Assembly (NCBI GenBank): GCA_013396655.1
Contig: WBMV01009285.1
Span: 277,980 to 341,979 of the forward strand
Direction: 5' to 3'
DNA length: 64,000 bases
Origin: Campylorhamphus procurvoides
Taxonomy: Eukaryota; Chordata; Aves; Passeriformes; Dendrocolaptidae
Below are positions 51,321-63,528 of the stretch, piece after piece. The position numbers were made by a program, and so were the translations under genes. The notes under the pieces are model-generated. The model was given only the letters and a program-made list of their open reading frames with translations, was not told the origin of the DNA and searched no databases. Position 1 is the first letter of the stretch; each line of letters opens with the position of its first letter.

Positions 51321-53379
51321 ATATAATCTACACACATATGCACAAATTAAAGCCCATTGAGCTGGATTCCCTGGCGCTTCCCTGGAGCTCAGCTGGCATA
51401 GCTGCACTGAAAATTGGTCCCATTCTCAGGAGACAATCACTTCTTGCCTCTGCCTTCCCCATCATCCTCCAGCTGTCCCTCCCAGGGCCGCTTGCTGCTT
51501 TGTTTGTGCACTGCCAGTGCTTTGTTGTGGGGATTGCAGCCCTCAAATTGCTCCTGCCACTTCATTAACACTGCCGGAAACAGAAGCATTTGCTGAACAG
51601 CATAATATTGATAATTGGTTTAACTTGGTCTCACCATCTCTTCCAGGATTCCCTGCAACAGAAGCATGCAGGGCAAACCTGGCCCAGCCCTTTTAACAGG
51701 CTACATGGCACAAGTTTTATTTTACTTCTAGGCTTGCTCCTTCGCTTGAAGCTTAGCACAAATTAGAATACATACTAACAAGTTACAGTGCAAGAAAGCA
51801 CAGTCTTAACCAGGCATAGTTTGCACTTCCCAGAGAGGACAACACACCTTGGATTTTGGGCCATCTGGTACACAGCAAATGGAATGCAGCTGTAGCTTAA
51901 ACATACTTGTATAAACACCTGTGAAAACACACTATGAAAGACAAGCAAAGTGGGTAAAATCCCTCATGAAATACTGGTTACCCACTAGTCAGACACCCTG
52001 CAGCCTTTCTACTTTCTGTTTTGCAGCATTTGGATCTCTCCTTTGCTGCATCTGTTTGTACAGCCCTGAAAGCAAGTTTCTTGTGTGAAGTTAAAGTGAA
52101 AATTACTTCATCTTTGCTGCTGCTTAGATTTCTTCACTGTTTTGCAGTACTGATACATTCTGTGTCACAATTTTAGGACGTTACCAGCCACCAGCTAAAG
52201 CATTTCAGTATCACAGCTACATCCTAGGCTAGACAAAACACAACTGACAGCTAAACATGAAAAGACAGACAGGTTGGCAGACAAAGGATAAGGATATAGA
52301 CCCCCTGACTGGTTCAAATTCACTGTTGATGCAGATATACACGGAGGCAGCCCTCTGCCATGGGATTATGTTAAAACACTCGCTGAAGGGAGCCTTACCT
52401 CAACAGTGAAAAATCAAAGCAATATTTGCAAACCTTTGATCACATTGGTTAAAAAAGTTATAAAACAGATCACATTATAATGCTAGTTATGAAAACCTGC
52501 AAGTTTGCAAGTCTTCAGACATGAGGGAAAAAAAGGTCATATTCACCTTTGCTGGAAAACATCAGACAAACAGAATTCCAGCAAATGGGTACAAGTACAT
52601 AGAGCTAGTCTGGACTTGAATCAAGATCAATTTCAAGTACATTAGAGATCCAATCTGAATGTTTTGCACAATGTGTTTCAGGCTTTGATTTTGTGAACTG
52701 AAGGCATGAGCCCATTTCCTCTAGGCTGAGTGCAACTAAAAACAGCTGTAAAATAGTGCTGGCTGCCTGACAGGACATAATACTTTCATCCTCTGACCTT
52801 TCTGAGAAAAAGACTGAGGTTGGCATAGATGTACTGGCACAGTTTTTCCATCATATAATGTATCATCCTGATGCAATTAATCACTATACTGTAAACATAG
52901 TTTTATTTTGATGTTTATAGTTTCTCAGATGGATAAACACTTTCTGCTGTTGAATTTATAAATGTATATATATATGTTATTTTTTAAATCTTGTTTGTAA
53001 TTCAGTGTTCTTATAATAATATCTTGAATGATACGTTACCTCCAATACCAGAGATAGTCATTAGAGTCCAACATACTTGGTCTGCATGTTCTGTGCAATG
53101 AACATTCTTAATACACGATAAATGGCCTACATACCAAACCCACCTGGAAGTGGGGGGAAAGGAATGCCTCTGATTTCAGAGTTTAAATTATGTGCTAAAA
53201 TAAAATGTCCTGTTTACAAAGGCACTTGGCATTTTCAGACAGAAAGCAAATTAAAAAAAAATTCAAGCCTTCTTTTCTTGGCTGTCTAAGTATGGTTCTG
53301 TATCTTAACTAGATAATAAAATTTGAATTAAGATGTTTGACTCCCTTTTAAAATGTGGTTCATCTGACCGCGCTTGTAA

Positions 53380-53720
53380 TAGCAAACAATTCAAGCCACT
53401 AAAATCAAAGGGTAGACTAATTGCATTATGTTAAAACATGCAAAGGACTTGGCTTTATAAGCCCTTCATATACAGAACTCCCACTGCCTATAAGATCAGA
53501 TCCTTACATGGACATCCAAGACCTTCCAAGTTCTTTCAGTTCTATTTTTCAAGTTTGAAGAGAAAGGGTGCCATTTGGCATGGGCTTGCAGCAGCTGCAC
53601 AAAATTAAATCAACCAAAACATATTGGCACAGGAGTGATTAACAATTAAAAAGGGCAAATATTGCACATTAACTTAATCTAAATAAAAGTGCATGGGGAG
53701 ACCACACCTCTGAGTATATC
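53380..53720. other. Possible conserved non-coding element, AT-rich
   Basis: This stretch is unique-looking, with words such as CTAATTGCATTATGTTAAAA and GAGTGATTAACAATTAAAAA followed by GGGCAAATATTGCACATTAA. No repeat or coding signature is seen. Confidence 0.2.
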
Positions 53721-53861
53721 ATGTACCATCTTTTCAGCTGTAGAATTTATTCTTCAACTTTAGTGGTCTGGAGAAGACTTCATCCAAATCACTGCTCCCA
53801 AACATATTTCGGGTTAAACTTTTAAGATTCAACTTCTTCTCTTAAACCATACCTGGTCTAG

Positions 53862-53884
53862 TATATATATATATATATATATAT
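53862..53884. repeat. (TA)n microsatellite, about 11 units
   Basis: An uninterrupted alternating TA run, the longest dinucleotide repeat in the window. Confidence 0.95.
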
Positions 53885-54194
53885 CACTAAAAGTGCTCTT
53901 TTGAGAACTGGATTTTTTTTTAGTTTACTTGAATTTTCTAGTAGTTTCAAAGCTGCTCCCAAATAAGCATCCTGTTTAACCTGAAATACAATTTGACTCA
54001 ATTATACAACTGAAGAAATAAACTTATTTGCATAGAAGAAAGCAAACAGTTCACAAATTGGAAGAAGTATTTTATTGGCTTTAGAAAGACTGGCAGATTA
54101 CTGAGTATAGTCATATTGTTCACAAAAGTGACTGGGATCTTAGCAGATCTTTCTACATATGTCTTGGAACACGTGTTGAACAAATCTCTCAAAT

Positions 54195-55095
54195 AGACTC
54201 AGGGTCATCTAAAGTGGAAAGGACAGTCAAGTCTGACTGCAAACCTAACACTGCAAGTTCACCACTAAACCATGTCCTCTAAGTGCCATAACTACACATC
54301 TTTTCAATAACTTCAGAGATGGTGAATCCACCACCTCCCTAGGCAGCCTGTTCCAATGCTTGACAACCCTTTCCATGAAAAATTTGCCCTAATATTCAAT
54401 CTAAACCTCCCCACAACTTGAGGCCATTTCCTTTTGTTCTACTGCTTGTTACCTGGAAGAAGATATCAACCCCCACCTCACTACAACCTCCTTTCAGGTG
54501 GATGTAGAGAGCAATAATGTCCCCCCTCAGCCTCTTCATCTCCAGGGTAAAGAAACCCTCATCCTTTGGCCACTCCTCCTGACTATTCCTCAGCTCTACT
54601 GCCCTTCTCTGGACAGGCTCCAGCACCTCAGTGTCTTTCCGGGAGCAAAGAGTTCAAACCTGAACAAAGTATTCTGGGTGCTGCCTCACCAGTGCCAAGT
54701 AGAGGGGGAATATCACCTCCCTAGTCCTGCTGGCCACTATTGCTGATACAAGCCAGGATGCCATTGACCTTCTTGGCCATCTGGGCACACTGCTGGCTCA
54801 TGTTCAGCCAGCTGTTGACCAGCACCCCCAGGTCCTTTTTGGCTGGGCAGCTTTCTAGACACTCTTCCCCCAGCCTGTAGTGCCACTTGGGGTTGCTGTG
54901 ACCCAAGTGCAGAACTCAGCACTTTGCCTTGTTGTACCTCATACAATTACTCTCAGCCCATTGATCCAGCCTGTCCAGTTCCCTTCCTGCCCTCCAGCAG
55001 ATCAATACTCCCATCCAATTTGGTGCTGCCTGAGAACTGAGGGTGCAGTTGATCCCCTTGTCCAGATCATTGATAACGATATTGAACATATATTT
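54195..55095 (-). mobile_element. CR1 LINE fragment with decayed end of the reverse-transcriptase ORF, minus strand
   Basis: This is the longest CR1 copy here, about 0.9 kb against roughly 4.5 kb for a full element, so it is strongly 5' truncated. Minus-strand readings from 55095 down follow the C-terminal part of CR1 ORF2: CPAKKDLGVLVNSWLNMSQ, then EVIFPLYLALV, then [19 protein letters not shown] and [13 protein letters not shown], before the 3' UTR. The frame is broken by frameshifts (about 55040 and 54920) and stops (near 54719 and 54665). The segment where the catalytic Asp-Asp box should be has lost its frame. It is a dead copy, belonging to a different CR1 3'-UTR type from the 36.2 kb copy. 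Confidence 0.93.
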
Positions 55096-55555
55096 ATATA
55101 TGGAGGAGAATACAGTTTTCTCTTTACATCACAAAAGTATGTTCTTTCTAAGCTCCAGGTAAGGAACTTTTATTGCATGGAAGTGAAATACATAGCTCCT
55201 TCAAAGCCCACCTACTTGTAACTTGGTTGCAGAGAGTGACCATTTTAATTTCATTGTGGCAAATGTGTTAAGTTCTAGCAAGTGGTTTTCATATCCTCAA
55301 TTTCCACAAGGCCAAACAATTCGACATGGTTGAGTGCAGTAAGACTAAAAGTCCAGACACAGGACAGAAGAGAACACAAGCTGTTTAGATTTGAGAGATT
55401 GGATGGGAAGATAGAGGAAGATTGCTCATGCATGTGGTTTTGTGTTTAGACAGGGCTACTGACTCTACTCCTTTCATTTCTCACTCTACTGGTTTGAGCA
55501 TTAAACTAGAACAAATGTACACCTGCAGTGACCATTAATGCCTGGTCTGTCCTTG

Positions 55556-55596
55556 TGTAGAGCAACCCTGTTGCTCTACATTGTGTATACACAATG
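55556..55596. repeat. Adjacent hairpin and perfect palindrome
   Basis: Positions 55556-55580 form a perfect 10-bp inverted repeat (TGTAGAGCAA / TTGCTCTACA) with a 5-base loop CCCTG. It shares its last two bases with an 18-bp perfect palindrome, CATTGTGTATACACAATG, at 55579-55596. The surroundings are ordinary AT-rich DNA. Confidence 0.9.
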
Positions 55597-58500
55597 AAGC
55601 CATTGTCACAGGCACATCAGATTCTACTCACCTGTGAAAACTGTTGTATTTTAGACACTGAGAGTTACCATGCTCAGGGCAAATTATGGCCTTGAACACT
55701 AAGTGTGGACTACCCTGAACATGCATGAGGCCCAGTGCCCATCCACAATCAACATCATAAGTGCAATGACTCTCGCAAGTTGCTGCTGCAGTGTTGAGCA
55801 GAAACTTAAGCAAGCATGTTAGCTGTGTGCCCTGTATCAGGGTATCCTGTGTCCCAAGCAATTTATGCTACCTGTAGAAAATGCTGCCAGGGGCGCTGTG
55901 GGTAAGGGTCTCCCTCCTGACAATGAACACAAGAAAACAGAGCATCTCTGAAAAGGTCCTTCCCCCCTGATCTTTGTGCCAGATTGTGATGACCCCAATG
56001 TCATTTAAAGATAAGCGAGATTGCCTTTTCCAAGCCTCAGCCCCTTCCTGTCAGCCACTGCCTGGTAGGAGGAGTGGAAAGAGAGGAGCAGCCTGCAGAA
56101 ACTGGCTCTATGGAAGCTGACAGCTTTCCTCCTCAAGGAGAATCTCCAACTGGTCATTTGCAAGCCAGTTCATTTCCTTATATCAACTGGAAACTGAAAT
56201 CTGATAAACTAGAGAAAGTTGATGATGAAACACAGAACCTTGGGCCTCTCTGAAAGTCATTTCTCAGGTGCACAGGCTCTCCCTCCAGCCATAACATTTG
56301 GGATCTGTAAGATCTCCAAGTGGGTTTTGATTGAGGTCCAGGTAGATATGAAGATCTGTACAGGCCATGAGGTCAGTTGAATGCTATCCAATCAAGAAGG
56401 TGTTGGCTTTGCAGGAAGCAATGAAATAACACATGCCAAAGGTGAGTCAATTAGCAAAAATTGTAGCATGTAACACCAACACACACCAAGGCCAGTTTGC
56501 TGTGCTATCAAAAAAAGTGTGCATTAACCTAGAGCTAGAATAATCAAGCCAGCAGTTAGGGAAAAAAAGAGGACCTCTTAAAACTCATGCCAAACCAACA
56601 GAAATGCCACTTACATTCTTACAGCTAGCATCCAAATAACTGATCATGTCATCACGAGCAAACATGTTGCTAACAGCCTGAGGCAAGCATAGACTCTACT
56701 AAGGAACCAAATAGGAACAAAAGAGATATTAAGCCTGAACTTGACAAGCAACATTCCAGTTCCTGCCATATTTTTTGATGAGGTGTGTATTAAGAAGGCA
56801 GATCACTCTATGGAACTTGTTCCTTTTCTATGAAATTTATCTGACTGTAGAAAAGTGCAACCCAGGTCATCAGGACATCATTTATGTGTCTGGCCTTTGA
56901 AGGACAGGTAGGGTAGTCTGAGAAATGCAGCTCAGGGTCTCTCTAGACTTTATTTTCTTGTTAGTAGAGGGGATGATCAGGTATGTTTACACATGTACAA
57001 ATCTTGCAAGTATTGAGATCTAGGATAAATTAAGAAATACCACCAGCAGAAATTAAATTAAGCAATTTTAGAAGGACATTAACACGATGATCGTGAAACC
57101 TACTTTGACAGAATATGTTATACAAGAGCATGGCATTTATTCACAGCCAAGGAAAAATTTTGCCTATGACACAAGCTCTTTTGTTATCAATATCAGTAGT
57201 GAAGCATGCTGACATTTTCTTCACCAGCTCACTGGCATACCCTAATAAAACAACCTAAAATGTTCCTATGGTAAAGGCAACCAGCCACCCCAGCTACATT
57301 AGTGTTACTCCTCTGTTTGCTAAAAGCAGTGTAAAAATACCCTCAGTTTCTGTGAGCACAGTGAATTAAATTTCTAAGGGATTACAGATTAAACCAAATT
57401 CATCACACATTCCTCCATTCACGCCAAAAGGTCCCTGGGCAACTCTTCTATCTCCTTCCTGTCTACAGTGAGAATTCAGAGTATTCTCCCTCCTTCTTGT
57501 CATGTTTATTTCTCCCTACAGTGACAAGCACTATTTCCAGTCTGAAGATAAGTAATTCACAGTGTTAACACATAAAATTCTAAGCACAGACAAGTTAAGG
57601 ATCCTATATAAGCTGTCCATCAAAACCAGGATTTTGCTCTGCAGACATTTGAGGAAGGGGTTGAAGCTGTGATTGCCTTTTGTTTCCATTTGCTAATGCC
57701 CAAATCATTACAGTTCTGCCCACTGATACTCCCTAACATAGTTGCATTGATTAGATATAGCTTTTAAAAAGTAAGATATCCAAGCTGACAGGTAGATGAT
57801 AATAACTGTATGGACTCACGACCTTGACCAGCAAACAAGACAGAGGCATCAGAGCAAAGCCTTGCTGTCATTAGTTTGCCAGTTTCAAGCTTTATTCATT
57901 GCAACAACATAGATTGCACACACTTTGGGGCAGATCTTTTTTTTTCATGTTTATTTAATCTGCAGTTAGAAGATCCCTAAAATCAGAAAAAAAAACAAAC
58001 CACAAACAACCAAACCACAATTGGCAGTCCAGCACTCAAGGTTGCAAAATGCCAGGACCACCTGAAGCTTCCTATATCACCACTTCCACAAGGTGCCATT
58101 CTTTCATCCTCCCCAGTGCTGAACAGACCAGAAGGAGGAAAACATTGCTTAGGACCCACTTGCCTGACACATGCAGCAAGCACAGACTCCTGAATTTTGT
58201 AATGTGACCTGTCAAATCTTATGTGTAGAACTCACTGACCTGACCTTCGTCTCTATTTACCACAGTGACACCTGCAACTCACCTACTCCAGACCAGTGGT
58301 CCTGGAACAGACTGTAAAGCAGCAAAGGCTGCACCTCCCACTAACACAAACACAAAAAAGGGTTTCCTCTCTTCTCCCCTCCCAACACACAAGCAGGAAG
58401 AAACCATGATGGAAGAGGTGCTTTCTAGGGTTGCAGCCTTTCCCTGCAGTACACCTTCATCACATAATAGGATATTGTTGAGGAAAGACATATAACCCAA

Positions 58501-59245
58501 AGAAGTGTGCCCTCACAATACAAGTCATTGCCTGCAGCTTCACACACTGAATAAAAGGAACAGAACAAGGGCTATAGAGAGCTTTCTAATTTCCCATACA
58601 ACTCGGGACAAAGATTTGAGGCTGATGTAACTCTCATCTCTCATTAATCTGAAAAAAAAGATAATTTTCAAATTTATTTTCAAACAATTTTCAAACTTAA
58701 ATTATGTGTGAAGCATTCATGAATCCTTGATAAAAAAATAAAATATGCTTAGCCTTGCTGAACATGAGCTAAAGGTACCAGTTCTGCAAGAGGCATCCTC
58801 AGCCCTTGCTGACTAATGACTCTGTGACCTGTCAGGTACTGTGGAGGGATTGGTGTTCAGTTCCATGAATCTAGACTGAGACAGGGAATTTCTCTCTGTT
58901 TGCTCATCACAAAAGATTAATATTACTTGTGAGATCATTGCATGTTGTGGCAAATGAGCACTGAAGAGTGCACAGCACAAGTTCTGCCTTTATGAAGATT
59001 GCTCACAAACCAGAAAATGTTCCCCCTCTACCCCTACCCTCCAATTGAATCTTGCTATCCATTTGTCATCTTCTTTTCAAATGAAATAAAATAGCCAGGG
59101 AAATAAAATATGTCCAAGTCCCAGAATGGTAAACATATCAATGTGAGGGATCAGTGATGTGTACAACAGAAAAGCCTATTACAATAAATACAAATTTTCT
59201 CTTCGGGTACACTGATACCGCCCTGTCCTGCGCTTCCCTGTCTCT

Positions 59246-59445
59246 TCTGGCTCTCTTTAACCTGATCTGGCTCTGTTTAGTTTGGACTGGCTCTGGGTCA
59301 CTCAGGGCACCCCTGTGGCCTCTCAGTGACCCTCAGGGCACTCCTAGGACACACAGGTCACCTGCCTCCCCCTCACTGAAACCCAGGGCACCCTCTGTCC
59401 CTCTCAGTGACGCTCAGAGACCCCCAGTGACATACAGAGCACCCC
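59246..59445. repeat. Irregular minisatellite-like region
   Basis: It opens with CTGGCTCT three times about 20 bases apart (from about 59250). It continues with degenerate copies of a CTCAGTGACCCTCAGGGCAC-like motif at irregular 20-48 base spacing up to CAGTGACATACAGAGCACCC. The 130-codon plus-strand frame over it is a by-product of the repeat. Confidence 0.7.
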
Positions 59446-59711
59446 ACCAGTTTTTATATAACACATCCTTTTCAATTTTTTGCACATTTCTGCTGCTGCT
59501 TCTCCAAATCAAACACTTTGGCAGGGCCATTCTTCAGACAATATGAATTCCAAAGTCACAGCAGCACTTTGCACTAAGAGAGGATCTCAAAATGAGCGAT
59601 AAAATTAAGGAACTCAAGCTGGTTCTAAGGCATTTCTAAGCATTTAATTTAAGAGTGATGGCACAGAGGTTTTGAAGACCAGATTGGCAACAGCAGGCAA
59701 ATGGCAAATCA

Positions 59712-59898
59712 AGATTAGGGGGAATAGTTTTAAATTGAGGAAGGGTCAAGTTAGATTAAATATAAAAAAACTTTTTTAATATGAGGGTTGTGAAACACTG
59801 GCTCTGAGCAACATGACCTAGCTAAGGTTCCTTCCTATTGCATGGGGTTACACTTTAAAAGGTCCCTTCCAACTCAAATTATTCTACAATTATATCAT
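59712..59898 (+). mobile_element. CR1 LINE fragment, old and diverged, plus strand
   Basis: It is recognisable by GGAATAGTTTTAAATTGAGG, AGGGTCAAGTTAGATTAAAT, AATATGAGGGTTGTGAAACA, GGTCCCTTCCAACTCAAATT and a decayed tail ATTCTACAATTATATCATG. It is more diverged than the other copies. Confidence 0.85.
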
Positions 59899-60114
59899 GT
59901 TTCAGCCTTGTAGGTAAGGTGGTGAGCTATCCAGTGATCTCTGCTCCAGTGGACTTCAATTTCCAGGACTCAAGAGCCTCAAGAAGAACTCCTGTGCAAG
60001 GCAAAGCAGGACCCCAATATCTGATTCATTAATTATCTGTTCTAGAGTCTTGCCACTCTTAGGAGTTAAAGATCTAAAGTTTAATAGAACTGGAAGCTCA
60101 CATCCAGGCATTGG

Positions 60115-60561
60115 GTGTCTGCTGTCAGGTTCCAGATACCATGCCAACATAAAATGCTGCAGTGGTGCACATTCACTCTGCTGATCCAGGTGTGTTCTGT
60201 TTTGGGGTTTTTTTTGAAGGAGGAAGCTTTGTCCCAGCAAATTTATGCCAGATCATCTGTGCTCCAGCAGCTGACTCGGGAAGCACAAACAGCTCTCTGT
60301 GTGCCAGGAAAGGGGACTAAAACATGTCTTGGCAACACCTTCACTGCCAGTGACCTACTTCTACCCACTGGTGGGACGGTATCGGTAGGGATCCTGGCTG
60401 CATTCCTGGTGTTCCAGGGGCTCATTGGCAGCACGCACGTGCATCAAATCCAGCCTGAGAAAATCCAGCAATTCTTCTGTTTATATAATTCTGGAGCTGA
60501 ATTTAAACAAAGCATTTTGGGCCCTTTGCATGCAAAAATACTGATGTTACAAAGGATGTGA
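60115..60561 (+). other. 148-codon open frame, unrecognised, probably not a gene
   Basis: This is the longest open frame outside the CpG island. Its middle reads SSVLQQLTREAQTALCVPG and later a hydrophobic stretch VSVGILAAFLVFQGLIG that could span a membrane. There is no domain I recognise, no promoter CpG island, no splice evidence, and AT-rich flanks. A chance frame is the simplest reading. The 3' part (AAATCCAGCAATTCTTCTGT onward) also looks like possible conserved non-coding DNA. Confidence 0.15.
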
Positions 60562-61939
60562 TCAGAAAGTTATTGCTATTTTTCAATATTTTTTTGGGTG
60601 CTATTTAAAAAGCAACTTATCAAGAAGCTCCCATGCAATGGTAGGGAAAAAATTAGGAAAGAATGTGGAGAAAAAGGTTTATGCTAGAACTGCTTCTCAA
60701 GCCTGTATACTTCCTTCTCCTGCAGCTGGATTTTCCATTGTCTTGAAATTCCTGGATACAAAGCACTGTCCAGTCCAAGTATCACAATATTCTCCTAATT
60801 TGCTAAAACAGCCCTCTGAGAAATTCAAAGTCCTGGATCAAACTTATAAACATGAGATTATTTAAAAAAAATAAATTCTATTTAAGTTCATATGCTGGCT
60901 TAAAAATCTTTGGAACAAAAGATTCCTAAAGTTTATTAGCTTTTTATTGCAAAGATTGACTTTATTTACTATGTTTATTTACTTATAAACATGAGCTATA
61001 GTTATGTAGTTCTTTGCCACAGGAACAGTGGAAGGTATTTGTGATGAGTCAGTTATAACACAAGTTGCCATTTTACTCTTTCCTTGGGATAGATTTTTTT
61101 TATGCCGTGATTTTTTTTTTAAATGTTGTGAATCCCTGTTTTGAAGAGCTTCAGATTTTAGTCAAAAAATGTTGGGCATGATATTCCAAAATGTGATGTT
61201 TAGGATCATAACCACAGTCTACACTAAGACTAGGAAATAGCAAAGAGAACATATTCCCCAAAATGCATGTCACTGGAATCTATGGAGCTGTTATCCAGGG
61301 AAAATATGCATGTTTCTGTGCAATTTATTGCAAAAGATTCTTTTTATTTCTTGCTATTTCTTGACTTGAAGGAAGTGCTTTAGAGTACTTGTTTATTTCT
61401 GAGGCTGCACATTGATAAACTTAAAAAAAATCCCTCTGAAGAGCAAGTTATTTGCAATCAAAGGAAAAATAGAAAATTCTGTTGATGTAAATCAGAGGCA
61501 GGGATAGAAGAATGGGGAAAATGAGAAAGAATTAAATTAAAAACATGGACTGTCAAAGGCAAACACTGCTGTTATAATCATGCATACACACAGGCAGGGG
61601 GGAAGGCTCTACTTAAATGCTCACTTAACAAAACAGGGATTTTTAAAGCATCATGAACAACAAAACCTGTTTACTCCACAAATAGTACACAAATGCTATA
61701 GAGCCTATTTTCATGCAATTCCTGTCTGTGCTGATAGGCCAGGGCTACATTTCTGCAAATATATTAGAAATAAATCAGAGAAAGCTCCAGTCAGATGAAG
61801 CAAAGTATTGTAAATATGAGTGAATTAAGTGTAAAGAGCAAACAAAGACTGCTGTGTGTTCTCCTCCCATAATATGATAGCTCCAGCTTCTTGCTCCATT
61901 CCTCCTAATAATACAGGGATTGCTTTTGCTTGGAGAGGT

Positions 61940-62070
61940 ATGATGGAATCAGACTCTTAGGGTGGTCTGAGTTGGAAGGGACATTAAGGCTCATCTTGTT
62001 CCAACTTCCTGACATGGTCAGGGACCCCTTCCACTAGAACAGGTTTCTCAGTGCCCCATCCAGGGAATTT
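61940..62070 (-). mobile_element. CR1 LINE fragment, short 3' end, minus strand
   Basis: Reversed CR1 3' end: GAGTTGGAAGGGACATTAAG, TTGTTCCAACTTCCTGACAT, CCCCTTCCACTAGAACAGGT, then CAGTGCCCCATCCAGGGA. The remainder has decayed or was never copied. Confidence 0.9.
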
Positions 62071-62231
62071 ACACTGAAAGCACCTAAAAAACTCAGGAGG
62101 AGGGGAAGAAAACAGCCCCCTGTTCTGTACAGGTGGGTGAGCATGGCCGTTGCACCTTGCTGTGTGTATTTAAAGGCTTTTTGTTGGTAAGTCTGGTCTG
62201 ACACTGGGGCTAGGGGCTGTCCAGCCAGCAT

Positions 62232-62310
62232 GGTGGGACATGTCCCTGCTGTGCAGTGTTTTGGGGTGGTACCAGCAGCTCCCTCGGTGGGACATGTCGC
62301 TGCTGTGCAG
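62232..62310. repeat. 54-bp spaced direct duplication
   Basis: GGTGGGACATGTCCCTGCTG continuing GTGCAG (62232-62256) recurs at 62286-62310 with one mismatch (CCC to CGC), a spacing of 54 bases. It lies just after the CR1 fragment ending at about 62070. Confidence 0.85.
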
Positions 62311-63490
62311 CCTTTGAAAGAGGTTGGTTCTGATAAAGCCAGCACAGAAATGCACAGTAGGTTGGGATCCCATTTGGAAGCAGAGATAACCTAGCTCTCC
62401 TTCTTTTCCTCATCAACCCCTGGTTTCTAATCACGCATTCCCAATCCTACCCTTACACCACTGCAGACTGGCACCTTGTTGGACTGTTTACATTGTGTAT
62501 GTGCAAAATGAATGCATCAATGCAACCCTGTACTGAGTCAAACTTCTCTCTAGCAGCTGCTTTCCAGACACCTTTCCAAATAACAGCAGTTATTCACCTT
62601 CAAAGCCCCATGGCTTCTGATAACTGTTCTGTATGGCAAAAGACCAAAGAGCCATCAGGGCCTTGGTTCTGACTAGAGAGAAGTGAAGCCTATTTTCCAT
62701 GGCCTGCTAGTGATAGGCTGGGTGAGGGGTGCACCTCCAGACATAGTGAGATTCCCTGAGATAAGAGGTGTTTGTGCGGATGCTGATTCTGTGGACAGAG
62801 AGCATTTGCCAAATATTGCTGAAACAGGGTGAGAGGTGACATAAAGGTCTCACACTGGGCTGCTTTCAAAGCAGCTGATGCTGCTGACAGTATCTGCAGA
62901 CACTGGAGACATGAGATGATGGCAGAAAGAATGATACAAAGTGATAGATGAAGCCTACTACTTCTCCTCATTGGAATTTCCCTGTTATCTCGGGCTGTAT
63001 TTCAGAAAGCAGTTGTTTGGCTGCTAAAAGTGAGTCCACAGGAAGACTTGTGAATTACTTCAGAGGCATATCCTTTTCTGTTTGTGTAGAGATAAAACAG
63101 AGCTAAACTGAGATGAGTTCCTGTGGGAGCTCAGCAATCACGATAAACAGCCCCACTTAGATGTCAATTCAGCTGCATATAATCCAGTTGTAGATTATGT
63201 CCCCAGTTTTCCCTTCTGACCTCTTAGTGTATGTTTAATATGAAAGGTATCAGGAAAAATGGCCACTGAGTTTGCATTTTCAAATGCTTCAAATAAAGTG
63301 TATTATTAACTACAATAAATACAATGGCCATAAGATGGCAGCAGAAGATCTGTAGTGGAGCTTAGCGCTGCATAAACCCAGAAAAATCGAATTCCTCCAT
63401 TTCAGCAGTAAATTTGTAACTTGATCTGTGCCCTCAGATCCCCAAAGGTCACAATGAATTCAGCCCATGTAGTGATCTGGTGATACAGAG

Positions 63491-63528
63491 CAGATGACAA
63501 AACGGAGGCCTTTGGGTACAACTTGCCT
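63491..63528 (-). repeat. Possible MIR core relic, minus strand
   Basis: CAGATGACAAAACGGAGGCC followed by TTTGGGTACAACTTGCC resembles the reversed MIR core (CAGATGAGGAAACTGAGGCA ... ACTTGCCCAAGG). It is short and could be chance. Confidence 0.25.

Larger units (their letters stand above)
49403..54194. other. Intergenic DNA, no recognised gene
   Basis: AT-rich sequence. A 137-codon plus-strand frame at 50124-50537 is not recognised. Possible conserved blocks at about 51.0-51.3 and 53.4-53.7 kb and a long TA repeat are listed separately. Confidence 0.6.

Noticed and set aside
54396..54946. Several short minus-strand frames similar to reverse transcriptase
   Set aside because: They are the decayed CR1 ORF2 remnant with stops and frameshifts, not a host gene.
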